DNA of 64,000 nucleotides from Pseudomonas entomophila (GTDB taxonomy: Bacteria; Pseudomonadota; Gammaproteobacteria; Pseudomonadales; Pseudomonadaceae): the NCBI RefSeq assembly GCF_013523125.1, contig NZ_JAAMQJ010000003.1, positions 1 through 64,000 on the forward strand. Reading direction: 5' to 3'. A program made the translations under genes and the position numbers. The notes beneath the pieces were generated by a model. The model saw only the letters and a program-made list of their open reading frames with translations. It was not told the origin of the DNA and ran no database searches. This document shows positions 16,594-26,884 of the stretch, piece by piece; positions within the stretch are counted from its first letter, which is position 1, and each line of letters starts with the position of its first letter.

Positions 16594-17805
16594 ATGGCCA
16601 CCAGCAGCACCTCCACCGCCAGCACCGGTACGGCGAACGCCGCCAGCCCGCTGGTGATGCGCATCATCACCTTCTGTGCCCTGGCGCACCTGATCAACGA
16701 CCTCATCCAGTCGGTGCTGCCGGCGATCTACCCGATGCTCAAGGCCAGCTACGACCTGAGCTTCGCCCAGATCGGCCTGATCACCCTGACGTTCCAGATC
16801 ACCGCTTCGCTGCTGCAGCCGTGGGTGGGCTTCTACACCGACCGGCGACCCAACCCCAACCTGCTGCCCCTGGGCACGCTGTGCACCCTGGTCGGCATCG
16901 TCATGCTGGCCTTCGTCGGCAGTTTCCCGATGATCCTGCTGGCCTCGGCCCTGGTCGGCATCGGCTCGTCGACGTTTCATCCGGAAACCTCGCGCATCGC
17001 CCGGCTGGCCTCCGGTGGCCGCTTCGGCCTGGCGCAGTCCAGCTTCCAGGTCGGCGGTAACGCCGGTTCCGCGTTCGGCCCCTTGCTGGCTGCCGCTATC
17101 GTGATTCCGTTCGGGCAGACCCACGTGGCCTGGTTCGGCCTGGCCGCGCTGTTCTTCTTCGGCGTGACCCTGCTGCTGCGCCGCTGGTACAAGGCCCACC
17201 TCAACCAGTTCAAGGCCCGTCAGGGCCAGCAGGCCAGCCACGGTCTGTCGCGCCAGCGGGTCCTGCTCGCGCTGGGCGTGCTCGGGCTGCTGGTGTTCTC
17301 CAAGTACTTCTACATGGCCAGCCTGACCAGCTACTACACCTTCTACCTGATCGAAAAGTTCGGCGTGACGGTGGCCAGCTCGCAGCTGCACCTGTTCCTG
17401 TTCCTCGGCGCCGTGGCGGCCGGGACCTTCTTCGGCGGGCCGATCGGCGACCGGATCGGGCGCAAGGCAGTGATCTGGTTCTCGATCCTCGGCGTGGCGC
17501 CGTTCACCCTCGCCTTGCCCTATGCGGACCTGTTCTGGACCACGGTGCTCAGCCTGATCATCGGTTTCATCCTGGCCTCGGCGTTCTCGGCGATCGTGGT
17601 CTATGCCCAGGAGCTGGTGCCCGGCAACGTCGGCATGGTCGCCGGGATCTTCTTCGGCCTGATGTTCGGTTTCGGCGGGATCGGCGCCGCGCTGCTGGGC
17701 TACCTGGCCGACCTGCGCGGTATCGAATACGTCTACGGCCTGTGCTCGTTCCTGCCGCTGTTCGGCGTGCTGGCGGTATTTCTGCCGTCCACCGGTAAGC
17801 GCTGA
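16594..17805 (+). CDS. MFS exporter, fosmidomycin-resistance (Fsr) type
   Basis: A 403-residue 12-helix transporter of the inner membrane. LAHLINDLIQSVLPAIYPMLKASYDLSFAQIGLI and ALVGIGSSTFHPETSRIARLASGGRFGLAQ are characteristic of Fsr-type efflux pumps, as is GPIGDRIGRKAVIW for the MFS loop. The natural substrate is unknown. A Ser/Thr/Ala-rich N-terminal tail (residues 1-19) precedes the first helix. It is followed by a second, unrelated MFS gene on the same strand. Confidence 0.88.
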   Translation: MATSSTSTASTGTANAASPLVMRIITFCALAHLINDLIQSVLPAIYPMLKASYDLSFAQIGLITLTFQITASLLQPWVGFYTDRRPNPNLLPLGTLCTLVGIVMLAFVGSFPMILLASALVGIGSSTFHPETSRIARLASGGRFGLAQSSFQVGGNAGSAFGPLLAAAIVIPFGQTHVAWFGLAALFFFGVTLLLRRWYKAHLNQFKARQGQQASHGLSRQRVLLALGVLGLLVFSKYFYMASLTSYYTFYLIEKFGVTVASSQLHLFLFLGAVAAGTFFGGPIGDRIGRKAVIWFSILGVAPFTLALPYADLFWTTVLSLIIGFILASAFSAIVVYAQELVPGNVGMVAGIFFGLMFGFGGIGAALLGYLADLRGIEYVYGLCSFLPLFGVLAVFLPSTGKR

Positions 17806-17904
17806 GCGGTCGATTGACGAAGCCAAGGGACTGGCTTAGGGTCCTGCCGGTCGCAGGATCACGGTCGAGCAGGCGCCAAGGCGTCCCGACCTTCAGGAGT
17901 GGAC

Positions 17905-19089
17905 ATGAACACACGTTTGCTGGCGGGCCTGCTGTTCGCCGTCTCGGTCGTCGGCTTCAGCCTGGGCGCCAGCCTGCCGCTGGTCTCGTTGCGCCTGCTC
18001 GATGCCGGCGCCAGTACCCTGCAGATCGGCATCGTCTCGGCGATCCCGGCAGCGGGCATGATGCTGTCGGCCTTTCTGGTCGATGCCTGCTGCCGCTACC
18101 TGACCCGACGGGTCATCTACCTGGGCTGTTTCAGCCTCTGTGCGGCGAGCATCGCCTTGCTGGAGTGGGGCTTCGCCTCCATCGCCTGGCTGGCGGCCCT
18201 GCGCCTGGCGCTCGGGCTCGGCATGGGCATCGCCATCATCCTGGGCGAGTCGTGGGTCAACGAACTGAGCCCGGAGCACAACCGCGGCAAGATCATGGCG
18301 CTGTACGCCACCAGCTTCACCGGTTTCCAGGTGCTCGGCCCGGCCCTGCTGGCGCTGCTCGGCGCCCACGGTCCCTGGCTGATCGCGATCGTCTCGGTGG
18401 CCTACCTGCTGGCGCTGGTGTGCATCGTGCTCACCGTGCCGAACGATCGGGTGCGCCACGAGGGCGATGACACCAAGACCTTCACCCTGGGCGGCTTCCT
18501 GCGGGTGGCGCCGGCCTTGTGCATCGGCGTGCTGTTCTTCTCGTTCTTCGACGCCGTGGTGCTGTCGCTGCTGCCGGTGTATGCCACCGGCCTGGGCTTC
18601 GCGGTCGGCGTGGCCGCCCTGATGGTCACCGTGGTGTTCGCCGGCGACATGCTGTTCCAGTTGCCGTTGGGCTGGCTGGCCGACCGTGTGGAACGCACGG
18701 GCCTGCACCTGGCCTGTGGGCTGGTGGTGCTGGCGATCGGCATGGGCCTGCCGTGGCTGATGCAGGCCCAGGCACTGCTCTGGCCACTGCTGGTCCTGCT
18801 CGGAGCCGTGGCAGGGGGCATCTATACCTTGGCCCTGGTGTTGATCGGGCAGCGCTTCAAGGGCCGCGACCTGGTGACCGCCAATGCCAGCGTCGGATTG
18901 CTCTGGGGGGTGGGTAGCCTGATCGGCCCCTTGGTCAGCGGTGTGGCCATGGACATGGCCCCTCATGGCCTGCCCATGGCCCTGGCCGCGATGGCCGGGT
19001 TGTTCGTGTGCGCGGCGTGGCCGGCCTACCGGCGCGCCGAACGGCGCTCGAGCCTGACGCATGGGGCCGGGGAGGGCAGTGATGCCTGA
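17905..19089 (+). CDS. MFS transporter, YcaD/YfkF-like
   Basis: A 394-residue 12-helix transporter. ATG 17905 was preferred to a GTG two codons upstream because AGGAG (17895-17899) lies at the right distance. The first helix follows immediately (TRLLAGLLFAVSVVGFSLG). LGESWVNELSPEHNRGKIMALYATSF is a conserved loop of YcaD-type proteins, which lack a known substrate. The stop overlaps the start of the glycosylase gene, so the two are probably co-transcribed. Confidence 0.85.
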   Translation: MNTRLLAGLLFAVSVVGFSLGASLPLVSLRLLDAGASTLQIGIVSAIPAAGMMLSAFLVDACCRYLTRRVIYLGCFSLCAASIALLEWGFASIAWLAALRLALGLGMGIAIILGESWVNELSPEHNRGKIMALYATSFTGFQVLGPALLALLGAHGPWLIAIVSVAYLLALVCIVLTVPNDRVRHEGDDTKTFTLGGFLRVAPALCIGVLFFSFFDAVVLSLLPVYATGLGFAVGVAALMVTVVFAGDMLFQLPLGWLADRVERTGLHLACGLVVLAIGMGLPWLMQAQALLWPLLVLLGAVAGGIYTLALVLIGQRFKGRDLVTANASVGLLWGVGSLIGPLVSGVAMDMAPHGLPMALAAMAGLFVCAAWPAYRRAERRSSLTHGAGEGSDA

Positions 19090-19723
19090 GCACGACAGCG
19101 ACCCGACGGCGAACGAGCCCGATGGCTACCACCAGGCCAGCCTGCACCTGGCCGTACAGGATGCCGACTGGGCCCGGCACATCGCCGCCATCGGCCCCTG
19201 CCAGCACCGGGCGACCCTGCACCGCGAACCCTTCGAGGCGCTGGTCAGGTCGGTGGCCTACCAGCAGCTCCATGCGCGTGCCGCCGAGGCGATTCTCGCT
19301 CGCCTGCTGGCCTTGTTTCCCGATGTGACGTTCCCCAGCGCGCAAGCCCTGCTCGCGACCGACCCGCAGCGTCTGCGCGCCTGTGGCTTCTCGGCGCGCA
19401 AGCTGGCGACGCTGCACGCGCTGGCCGAGGCGCGGTTGACGGGGCAGGTACCGACCCGGCAGGAGGCCCAGGCCTTGACCGACGAGGCCTTGATCGCACG
19501 CCTGGTCACGCTGCCGGGTATCGGCCGCTGGACGGTCGAGATGCTGCTGATCTATGGCCTGGGGCGTCTGGACGTGCTGCCGGTGGACGACTACGGGGTG
19601 CGCGAGGGCTATCGCCGTCTCAAGGGGCTGGACAAGGCCCCGACAGCCGCGCAGATGCGTGCTCTGGGGCAGGCGTGGAGCCCTTACCGGACCGTGGCGG
19701 CCTGGTACCTGTGGCGGGCCTGA
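19082..19723 (+). CDS. DNA-3-methyladenine glycosylase II (AlkA-like)
   Basis: A 213-residue helix-hairpin-helix glycosylase that removes alkylated purines such as 3-methyladenine. The HhH segment LVTLPGIGRWTVEMLLIYGLGRLDVLPVDDYGV (residues 141-173) holds the expected catalytic Asp (Asp169/170). It lacks the N-terminal AlkA_N domain of E. coli AlkA, so it belongs to the shorter AlkA2 group. ATG 19082 overlaps the end of the preceding MFS gene. The next gene is ada, so two alkylation-repair functions are adjacent. Confidence 0.9.
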   Translation: MPEHDSDPTANEPDGYHQASLHLAVQDADWARHIAAIGPCQHRATLHREPFEALVRSVAYQQLHARAAEAILARLLALFPDVTFPSAQALLATDPQRLRACGFSARKLATLHALAEARLTGQVPTRQEAQALTDEALIARLVTLPGIGRWTVEMLLIYGLGRLDVLPVDDYGVREGYRRLKGLDKAPTAAQMRALGQAWSPYRTVAAWYLWRA

Positions 19724-19834
19724 TCGCCTGAGCGAAAGCGAGCGCGTCTTTTTCCAATTGCCGCGCCAGAATCGGAGTGCCCACGCTGTCAGGGCCTGCC
19801 AGACTGTCACCCTTGACATCCCGAGGTGCCCAGC

Positions 19835-20887
19835 ATGCCATCTCCCTCTGCCTACCCCACCGACAGTCAACGCTGGCAGGCGGTGGTCACCCGTGACCAG
19901 GCCGCTGTCGGGCAGTTCGTCTATGCCGTGCTCAGCACCGGCATCTACTGCCTGCCTGGTTGCGCGGCCCGTACGCCCAGGCGTGACAACGTGGTGTTCT
20001 TCGATGATTCTGGCGCCGCTGCCCAGGCCGGCTACCGGGCCTGCCAGCGCTGCTGGCCCCGCCAGGCGCCGGCGGACTGGGTCGCCCAAGCGTGCCGCCT
20101 GCTCGAGGCCGATGAGGTGCCTCTCGGTCTGCATGCGCTGAGCGCGCGGTTCGGCCTTAGCGTCGGGCACGTGCAGCGACGCTTCAAGGCCGACACCGGG
20201 CTGACCCCCAAAGCCTATGCCGACGCCTGTCGAGCGCGGCGCCTGCACCAGGCGCTCATCGCCCGGCAAGGCTCGGTGACCGAGGCGATCCACGACGCCG
20301 GCTACGGTTCCAGCAGTCGGGTCTACGAGCGCGCCCAGCAGCGCCTGGGCATGCAGCCACGTCAGGTGCAGCGCCAGGGGGCTGGCATGACCGTGCGCTT
20401 CGCCATCGGCCAGTGCAGCCTGGGCGCCATCCTGGTGGCGCAGAGCGAGCAGGGGATCTGCGCCATCTGGCTGGAGGACGATGCCGATACCCTGCTGCGC
20501 CAGGTGCAGGACTGTTTTGCCCAGGCCGAGCTGGTCGGTGGCGATGCGGCGTTCGAGCAAGTGGTCGCCGAGGTGGTGGGCTTCGTCGAGCAGCCGGCGC
20601 TCGGCCTGCACCTGCCCCTGGACATTCGCGGCACGGCCTTCCAGGAACGTGTCTGGCAGGCGCTGCGTGCCTTGCCGGTGGGTGCCCGGGTCAGCTACCG
20701 CGACATTGCCACGCGCATCGGCGCACCCAGCGCCGTACGCGCGGTGGCCAAGGCCTGCGCCGCCAATCGAGTCGCCGTGGCCATTCCCTGCCACCGCGTG
20801 GTGCGCAGCGACGGCGCGCTCAGTGGCTATCGCTGGGGCCTTGCGCGCAAGCGTGCCTTGCTCGAGCGTGAAGCCGAGGCGCCCTGA
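19835..20887 (+). CDS. ada: Bifunctional transcriptional activator / O6-methylguanine-DNA methyltransferase Ada
   Basis: A 350-residue Ada. The N-terminal zinc domain keeps Cys39, Cys43, Cys70 and Cys73 (YAVLSTGIYCLPGCAARTP, YRACQRCWP); the first is the methyl-phosphotriester acceptor. An AraC-type helix-turn-helix follows (~95-180). The C-terminal methyltransferase domain carries PCHRV with acceptor Cys319. All parts needed for the adaptive response are present. ATG 19835 is favoured by GAGG eight bases upstream; a GTG lies at 19826. Confidence 0.93.
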   Translation: MPSPSAYPTDSQRWQAVVTRDQAAVGQFVYAVLSTGIYCLPGCAARTPRRDNVVFFDDSGAAAQAGYRACQRCWPRQAPADWVAQACRLLEADEVPLGLHALSARFGLSVGHVQRRFKADTGLTPKAYADACRARRLHQALIARQGSVTEAIHDAGYGSSSRVYERAQQRLGMQPRQVQRQGAGMTVRFAIGQCSLGAILVAQSEQGICAIWLEDDADTLLRQVQDCFAQAELVGGDAAFEQVVAEVVGFVEQPALGLHLPLDIRGTAFQERVWQALRALPVGARVSYRDIATRIGAPSAVRAVAKACAANRVAVAIPCHRVVRSDGALSGYRWGLARKRALLEREAEAP

Positions 20888-20946
20888 GCCAGGCAAGCAG
20901 CGTAGAATCCGTCGATCGAATGACGATGGACAGAGAGGACACTTCG

Positions 20947-23379
20947 ATGAGGCGCCTACGCCTTGACCGTTTTTGCGCAGGGTTGCTGGCCCTGCTGTTG
21001 TGGGTCGCGCTGCCGGCCTGGTCGGCCCCCGAGGCACCGGCACGCACTGCGAGCGGCGAACTGCCGGTGCTGGCTGAAGACGCCAGCCTGGCCCAGTTGA
21101 GCGACCGGCTCGACCTGATTCGCCAGGGCGTCTCGAGCAATGCCAACGACGACCTGCTGGCCCAGCTGCGTCAGGCGAGCCTGCAGGTGCAGCGTCAGGC
21201 CAGCGCGCTGGCCGCGCAACGCACCACCGACATCGCCCGCCTGGACGATCAGCTCAACGTGCTGGGGCCGGTGCAGGCCGACGAAGCCGATACCCTGACG
21301 CGCCAGCGCCGTGACCTCACTGCCGAGCGCAAGGGGCTGGTGGCCGAACAGACCCAGGCCACGCAGCTGGCCCAATCGGCCACCGACCTGTCGATGCAGA
21401 TCGTCAACCTGCGCCGCAGCCAGTTCAACTCGCAGGTCAGCAGCCGTGCCGCCAGCCCCTTGAGCCCGGCGTTCTGGTCCAGCCTGATCCGCCCGACCGA
21501 CGAAGACCTCACGCGCCTGCGCACCTTGCGCAGCGAAGCCGCCGATGCCCTGGCCAGCGCCTGGAGCCCGGAGCACCGCACGCTGTTCATCGTCAGCCTG
21601 GTGGCCGCGCTCCTGGTCTGGACCTTGGTGCGGCGTGTCTTCGAGCGCCTGCTCGCGGCCGCCATGCTGCGCTGGATCCCCGAAGGCCGGTTGCGGCGCA
21701 GTGCCTTGGCCTTGAGCGTGGCCGTGGCCACCCTGACCACCATCGGTGGTTCGGTCTCGCTGGTGCGCTGGGGGCTGGAGAACAGTGCCACGCTGGGCGA
21801 CAACACCTCGGCGTTGATCGATCACATCCTCACCCTGGTGGTGCTCACCGCCTTCATCGCCGGCCTGGGCCGCGCCATGCTGATGCTGCAGCGGCCGTCC
21901 TGGCGCCTGCCGCCGATCCCGGACCAGGTCGCCAGCGCGCTGGCCTGGTTCCCGCAGGTGCTGGCGCTGGTGCTGATGCTGTTGCTGACCCAGGAGCGCA
22001 TCAATAGCGTGATCGGCACCAGCCTGGCCTTGACGGTGGCCACCAACGGCCTGACCGCACTGGCCCTGGCGGTCCTGTATGCCGCTGCGCTGATCGGTTA
22101 CCGACGTGCCCGCCGTCAGCATCAGTTGCAACGTCCGAGCGGCTTGGCCGGTCTGGTACCGTTCGTGCTGACGGTCTGGGTAGTGGTGATCCTCGCAGCG
22201 CTGCTCACCGGCTACCTGGCGCTGGCCTACTTCCTCGCGACCAAGCTGTTGTGGATCAGCCTCGTGGCCACCTGCGCCTACCTGCTGACCTGCGTCTTCG
22301 TCGACCTGTGCGAAACCCTGCTGTCCCCGCGTCATCCAGGCGGCCTGGCGCTGGCATCGGCCCTGGGCCTGGCGCAGCGTCATCAGGCACAGGCCAGCAC
22401 GTTGCTCATGGGCGTGGGCAAGACCCTGCTGCTGTTCACCGCGCTGCTCTTCGCCTTCCTGCCATCGGGCACCAGCCCGGGCGAACTGGTCATGAGCCTG
22501 GCCGAATGGGATGGCAGCGGCGGGCGCATCCTCGGCAACCTGAACCTGGTGCCTGGCGACATCTTCCTGGCCGTGACGATGTTCTTCATCGGCCTGTTCG
22601 CCATCCGCGTGCTCAAGCGCTGGCTGGGCGAGCGCCTGCTGCCGGAGACCGAGATGGACGCCGGCATGCGCGCCTCGCTGGTGACGCTGGTCGGCTACCT
22701 GGGCTTCCTGTTCCTGGCCAGCCTGGTGATGTCGGTCCTGCACATCAACCTCAGCAGCCTGACCTGGGTGGTCAGCGCGCTGTCGGTGGGGATCGGTTTC
22801 GGCCTGCAGGCCATCGTGCAGAACTTCATCTCCGGCCTGATCCTGCTGACCGAGCGCCCGGTGAAGGTCGGCGACTGGGTCAGTCTGGCGGGCGTGGAGG
22901 GGGACATCCGGCGCATCAACGTGCGCGCCACCGAGATCCAGATGTCCGACCGCTCCACGGTGATCGTGCCCAACTCCCAGTTCATCTCGCAGAACGTGCG
23001 CAACGTGACCATGGCCAATGCCCTGGGCGTGGTCGGTATCACCCTGACGCTGCCACTGGACACCGACGCCCAGCAGGTGCGTGAGTTGCTGCTCCAGGCC
23101 TACGCCGAACACGACGCGATCCTCGATACACCAGCGCCCTCGGTGTCGTTCAAGGACCTCACCAACACGGGGATGGTGCTGGCCGTCAGCGGGTATGTGA
23201 CCGGGCCACGGGTGGTGGGCGGCACCCGCAGCGACCTGCTGTTCACCATTCTGGGGCGCCTGCGCGAGCAGGGCATCGCCTTGTCGGCGCCGCAGAGCAT
23301 GGTCTTGCTCAGCGATGGCACTCAAGCAGTCGGCCCGGCGCCTGCGCCGACGGCGACGCCTGCACCCACGCAAGGTTGA
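20947..23379 (+). CDS. MscS-family mechanosensitive channel with DUF3772 domain
   Basis: An 810-residue inner-membrane protein. It has a signal peptide (to ~LPAWSA), a periplasmic helical region with the DUF3772 segment (residues ~40-200), about ten membrane helices (~210-590), then the MscS pore and beta domain (VSALSVGIGFGLQAIVQNFISGLILLTERPVKVGDWV, EIQMSDRSTVIVPNSQFI). It probably releases solutes on osmotic downshift. The start is ATG 20947 with GAGAGGAC upstream. The C-terminus ends in a Pro/Ala/Thr-rich tail. Confidence 0.9.
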   Translation: MRRLRLDRFCAGLLALLLWVALPAWSAPEAPARTASGELPVLAEDASLAQLSDRLDLIRQGVSSNANDDLLAQLRQASLQVQRQASALAAQRTTDIARLDDQLNVLGPVQADEADTLTRQRRDLTAERKGLVAEQTQATQLAQSATDLSMQIVNLRRSQFNSQVSSRAASPLSPAFWSSLIRPTDEDLTRLRTLRSEAADALASAWSPEHRTLFIVSLVAALLVWTLVRRVFERLLAAAMLRWIPEGRLRRSALALSVAVATLTTIGGSVSLVRWGLENSATLGDNTSALIDHILTLVVLTAFIAGLGRAMLMLQRPSWRLPPIPDQVASALAWFPQVLALVLMLLLTQERINSVIGTSLALTVATNGLTALALAVLYAAALIGYRRARRQHQLQRPSGLAGLVPFVLTVWVVVILAALLTGYLALAYFLATKLLWISLVATCAYLLTCVFVDLCETLLSPRHPGGLALASALGLAQRHQAQASTLLMGVGKTLLLFTALLFAFLPSGTSPGELVMSLAEWDGSGGRILGNLNLVPGDIFLAVTMFFIGLFAIRVLKRWLGERLLPETEMDAGMRASLVTLVGYLGFLFLASLVMSVLHINLSSLTWVVSALSVGIGFGLQAIVQNFISGLILLTERPVKVGDWVSLAGVEGDIRRINVRATEIQMSDRSTVIVPNSQFISQNVRNVTMANALGVVGITLTLPLDTDAQQVRELLLQAYAEHDAILDTPAPSVSFKDLTNTGMVLAVSGYVTGPRVVGGTRSDLLFTILGRLREQGIALSAPQSMVLLSDGTQAVGPAPAPTATPAPTQG

Positions 23380-23400
23380 GTCAGGCGACCCGTACTGGTC

Positions 23401-23664
23401 TCACGACCGGTGCGGGTCGCCAGGTGCCGATTCGGGTTCGGACACGCCGAACAGGCGCTCGGCCACTTGACGACCGAGCGCCTCGCCTTCTTCGGTCAGA
23501 TGGATCGATTTACGCTTGCCTGCCGGCTGGGTGATCAGACCGCGCTCGTGCAGGCGGTCCATCACGTCCCAGTCATAGCTCTTCCAACTGCGGCCTCCTT
23601 GGAACGAGAACGTCTCCAGCAGGGCCAGGACCGCGTCGTCGATACGTGCTTCGTCGTACTGCAT
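23401..23664 (-). CDS. DUF6429-type small protein
   Basis: An 87-residue soluble protein (MQYDEARIDDAVLALLETFSF...). The middle (WDVMDRLHERGLITQPAGKRKSIHLTEEG) looks like a winged helix of the type annotated DUF6429, and the conserved start supports ATG 23664. A much longer open frame runs on through the divergent kinase gene and is not real. A DNA-binding role is possible by fold but unproven. Confidence 0.8.
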   Translation of the reverse strand: MQYDEARIDDAVLALLETFSFQGGRSWKSYDWDVMDRLHERGLITQPAGKRKSIHLTEEGEALGRQVAERLFGVSEPESAPGDPHRS

Positions 23665-23890
23665 GGCAAGCTCCCTTGGTGGTTCATTGCAAGAGTGGAG
23701 TATAGGAACAGAATGAGCATTGCCAAAGGGGCAGACAGGCTGACGGGGACAGCGCACGTACAGGAACGTGAGCATTCCAGCCATGGCCGTGGTCCCAAGC
23801 CCGCTGCAGGCTTGACGCCCGCCCTGGCGGGCCTCACTGTGCGCTACGCGGCGCTCGCAGCGTGAACCGGCCGCCAGCGGCAATATTGAA

Positions 23891-26842
23891 GTGCAGAGAG
23901 GACAGATCCTGAAAGACCTTACCCGTGAAGCGCTCGAGCTCGAGGTCATGCGCCTGCGTGCACGGCTCGAGCAGGCAGGGATCGACCCGCAACCCCCTGC
24001 GCCCATGCCCGCCTCCTGTCGCAAGGGCCAGTTGGCCTGCGTCCGCGACGCCGCACGGCAACGTGCGGTGTTCGACAGCGCCATCGACTTCGCCATTGTC
24101 CTCACCGACCCCGATGGCATCATCACCGACTGGAACGCCGGTGCCGAACACTTGATGGGCTGGAGCGCGGCGCAGATGCGCGGACAGCACATCGCCCGCA
24201 TCTTCACGACCCAGGACCGCACGCAGGGCCACATCGAGCAGGACATGCAGATGGCGCTGCACGAAGGGCGCGCCAGCGACGAACGCTGGTACCAGGGTGA
24301 GGGCGATCGTCGTCTATGGGGCTCTTGCGAGATGATGCCGCTGCTCGACGAGTCCGGTACGCACCTGGGGTTCATGAAGATCCTGCGTGATCGCACCCGC
24401 GAGCACCTGGCCGGACGTGCCATGGCGCAGACCCGCGAGCGTTATCGACTGGCCGCCAAGGCGACCAACGACGCCATTTGGGACTGGGACCTGGTCGGCA
24501 ACCACGTGCTCTGGAACGACGCCCTCGAACAGGCCTACGGGCATCCGCTGGCGCAGATCGAGACCACCGGGCAATGGTGGCTCTCGCAGATCCATCCCGA
24601 GGACCGGCAGCGCATCCACGATTCGATCCACGGCGTGATCGATGGCCAGGGCAGCGCCTGGAGCGATGAGTACCGCTTCCGCCGCCAGGACGGTTCCTAT
24701 GCCGAGGTCCTCGACCGCGGTCACCTCATCCGTGACGGTGAAGGCCGTGCCATCCGCATGATCGGCGCGATGCTCGACCTGACCAGCATGCGTCACGCCC
24801 AGACTGCCCTACGCAAGAGCGAGGAGCGTTTTCGCACCGTGGTGGACACCATCGAGGCGGCCTTCGCCATCGTCCAGGTCAAGTTCGACGATGATGACAA
24901 GCCGATAGACTACCGCTTCATCGAGGTCAATCCGGCCTTTGCCCGCGAGTCCGGCGTGGACCTGCGCGGCAAATGGGTCACCGAGTACGCGCCAGACCTG
25001 GAGCCCTTCTGGTTCGAAACCTATGGTCATGTGGCCAAGACAGGCGAGCCGGCCAACTTCGAGAACTATGCCGAAGCCTTCGAACGCTGGTTCGACGTGC
25101 GTGCCACACGGGTGGGCGATCCAGCCGAGCGGCAGATCGGGATCGTCTTCAACGACGTCACGGCTCGGCGTAACGCTCAGGACCGCCTGCAGGCCAGCGA
25201 AGCCCTGGCCCGCGAGAACGTCGAACGTGTGCAGCTGGCCCTGGCCGCCGGCGCGATCATCGGCACCTGGCACTGGCACCTGCCGACCGACTGCTTCACC
25301 GTCGACGAAGCCTTCGCCATCGCCTTCGGCCTCGATCCGGCCCTGGGCCGCAGCGGGCTCAGCCTGGAGCAGGTGATCACCACCGTGCACCCCGACGATC
25401 GCCAGGGCCTGATCGATGCCATCGACGATGCCATCGCCCGGGGTGGCGCCTACGCGCACCAGTACCGTGTGCGCCGCGCCGATGGGCACTACTACTGGAT
25501 CGAGGCCAATGGCCGGGTCGATCGTGCCGAAGACGGCACCCCCACGGATTTCCCAGGCGTCTTGATCAACGTGCAGGAGCGCCGTGCCATCGAAGCCGAG
25601 CGCGACCGGGCCACCAACGCTTTGCGCGCGCTCAACGACACCCTCGAGCAGCGCGTCGCCGAGCGCACCACAGCCCTGATGCAGGCCGAGGAAAAGCTGC
25701 GCCAGTCGCAGAAGATGGAGGCGGTCGGGCAGTTGACCGGCGGCCTGGCTCACGACTTCAACAACCTGCTGGCGGGCATCTCCGGTTCCCTGGAGCTGAT
25801 CGGCGCGCGCATCGCCAAGGGCCGCGCCAACGAGGTGGACCGTTACCTGCACGCGGCCCAGGGGGCGGTCAAGCGCGCCGCCTCGCTGACCCACCGTCTG
25901 CTGGCCTTCTCCCGACGCCAGACCCTCGACCCCCGGCCCACCGACGTGAACATCCTGGTCGCAGGCATGAGCGAGCTGATCCAGCGCTCGGTAGGCCCGG
26001 GTATCCAGGTCGAAACCGTGCCGACGGCCGGGCTGTGGCCGGCCCGGGTCGATGCCAGCCAGTTGGAAAACGCCTTGCTCAACCTGGCGATCAATGCCCG
26101 GGATGCCATGCCCGAGGGTGGACGCATCATCATCGAGACCAGCAACCGGCGCATCGGCGACGAGCTGGCCATGGCCCTCGACCTGGTCAGCGGGCACTAC
26201 CTGTGCCTGTCGGTCGCCGACACCGGCACGGGCATGAGCGAGGACATCATCGCCAAGGCCTTCGACCCGTTCTTCACCACCAAGCCGTTGGGGCAGGGGA
26301 CCGGCCTGGGGCTGTCGATGATCTACGGGTTCGCCAAGCAGTCCGGCGGCCAGGTGCGCATCCACTCCCTCGTCGGCCAGGGCACGACGGTGTCGATCTA
26401 CCTGCCACGGCACCTGGGTGACGTGGTGCGCGACGAAGACCAGGACGGCGACTTCCCGGCTGCGTCCACCGAGTCGGGCGAGACCATCCTGGTGGTGGAC
26501 GACGAACCGACCGTGCGCATGCTGCTCACCGATGTGCTGGGGGATCTGGGCTACACCGTGCTCGAAGCAGGCGACAGCCTGTCAGGGCTGCAGCTGCTGC
26601 GCTCGGACCTGCACATCGACCTGCTGGTCACCGACGTCGGGCTGCCAGGTGGCATGAACGGACGGCAACTGGCCGACGCCGGGCGCGAGCTTCGGCCTGG
26701 CATGCGCACCTTGTTCATCACCGGCTATGCCGAAAGCGCGGCGCTCGACGACAATTACCTCGGCCCCGGCATGCAGGTGCTGACCAAGCCGTTCGCGGTG
26801 GATGCCCTGGCCATGCGGGTCAAGGAACTGATGAGCCATTGA
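23891..26842 (+). CDS. Hybrid sensor histidine kinase with PAS domains and receiver
   Basis: A ~980-residue soluble kinase. PAS domains lie at roughly 57-180, 190-300, 310-430 and 445-570, a coiled coil at 575-610, the HisKA H-box [13 protein letters not shown] with His621, the HATPase motifs ([27 protein letters not shown]) and a C-terminal receiver with phospho-acceptor Asp915 (VTDVGLPGG) and Lys in LTKPF. There are no membrane helices, so it senses a cytoplasmic signal; the input is unknown. The GTG at 23891 has no good ribosome site. A CTG at 23909 has AGAGAGGA six to ten bases before it and may be the real start. Confidence 0.92.
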   Translation: MQRGQILKDLTREALELEVMRLRARLEQAGIDPQPPAPMPASCRKGQLACVRDAARQRAVFDSAIDFAIVLTDPDGIITDWNAGAEHLMGWSAAQMRGQHIARIFTTQDRTQGHIEQDMQMALHEGRASDERWYQGEGDRRLWGSCEMMPLLDESGTHLGFMKILRDRTREHLAGRAMAQTRERYRLAAKATNDAIWDWDLVGNHVLWNDALEQAYGHPLAQIETTGQWWLSQIHPEDRQRIHDSIHGVIDGQGSAWSDEYRFRRQDGSYAEVLDRGHLIRDGEGRAIRMIGAMLDLTSMRHAQTALRKSEERFRTVVDTIEAAFAIVQVKFDDDDKPIDYRFIEVNPAFARESGVDLRGKWVTEYAPDLEPFWFETYGHVAKTGEPANFENYAEAFERWFDVRATRVGDPAERQIGIVFNDVTARRNAQDRLQASEALARENVERVQLALAAGAIIGTWHWHLPTDCFTVDEAFAIAFGLDPALGRSGLSLEQVITTVHPDDRQGLIDAIDDAIARGGAYAHQYRVRRADGHYYWIEANGRVDRAEDGTPTDFPGVLINVQERRAIEAERDRATNALRALNDTLEQRVAERTTALMQAEEKLRQSQKMEAVGQLTGGLAHDFNNLLAGISGSLELIGARIAKGRANEVDRYLHAAQGAVKRAASLTHRLLAFSRRQTLDPRPTDVNILVAGMSELIQRSVGPGIQVETVPTAGLWPARVDASQLENALLNLAINARDAMPEGGRIIIETSNRRIGDELAMALDLVSGHYLCLSVADTGTGMSEDIIAKAFDPFFTTKPLGQGTGLGLSMIYGFAKQSGGQVRIHSLVGQGTTVSIYLPRHLGDVVRDEDQDGDFPAASTESGETILVVDDEPTVRMLLTDVLGDLGYTVLEAGDSLSGLQLLRSDLHIDLLVTDVGLPGGMNGRQLADAGRELRPGMRTLFITGYAESAALDDNYLGPGMQVLTKPFAVDALAMRVKELMSH

Positions 26843-26884
26843 CCCGAAACCGGGCGCTCGCACGGCGCCTGGTGCTGCCCTGGA

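Noticed and set aside
20956..23373. 805-residue open frame opposite the MscS-family gene
   Set aside because: Antisense shadow with Gln/His/Arg-rich translation. The plus-strand product has a complete, recognisable domain set.
23401..24423. Extension of the DUF6429-type gene to 340 residues
   Set aside because: The extra part is read antisense through the sensor kinase; the conserved protein begins at 23664.
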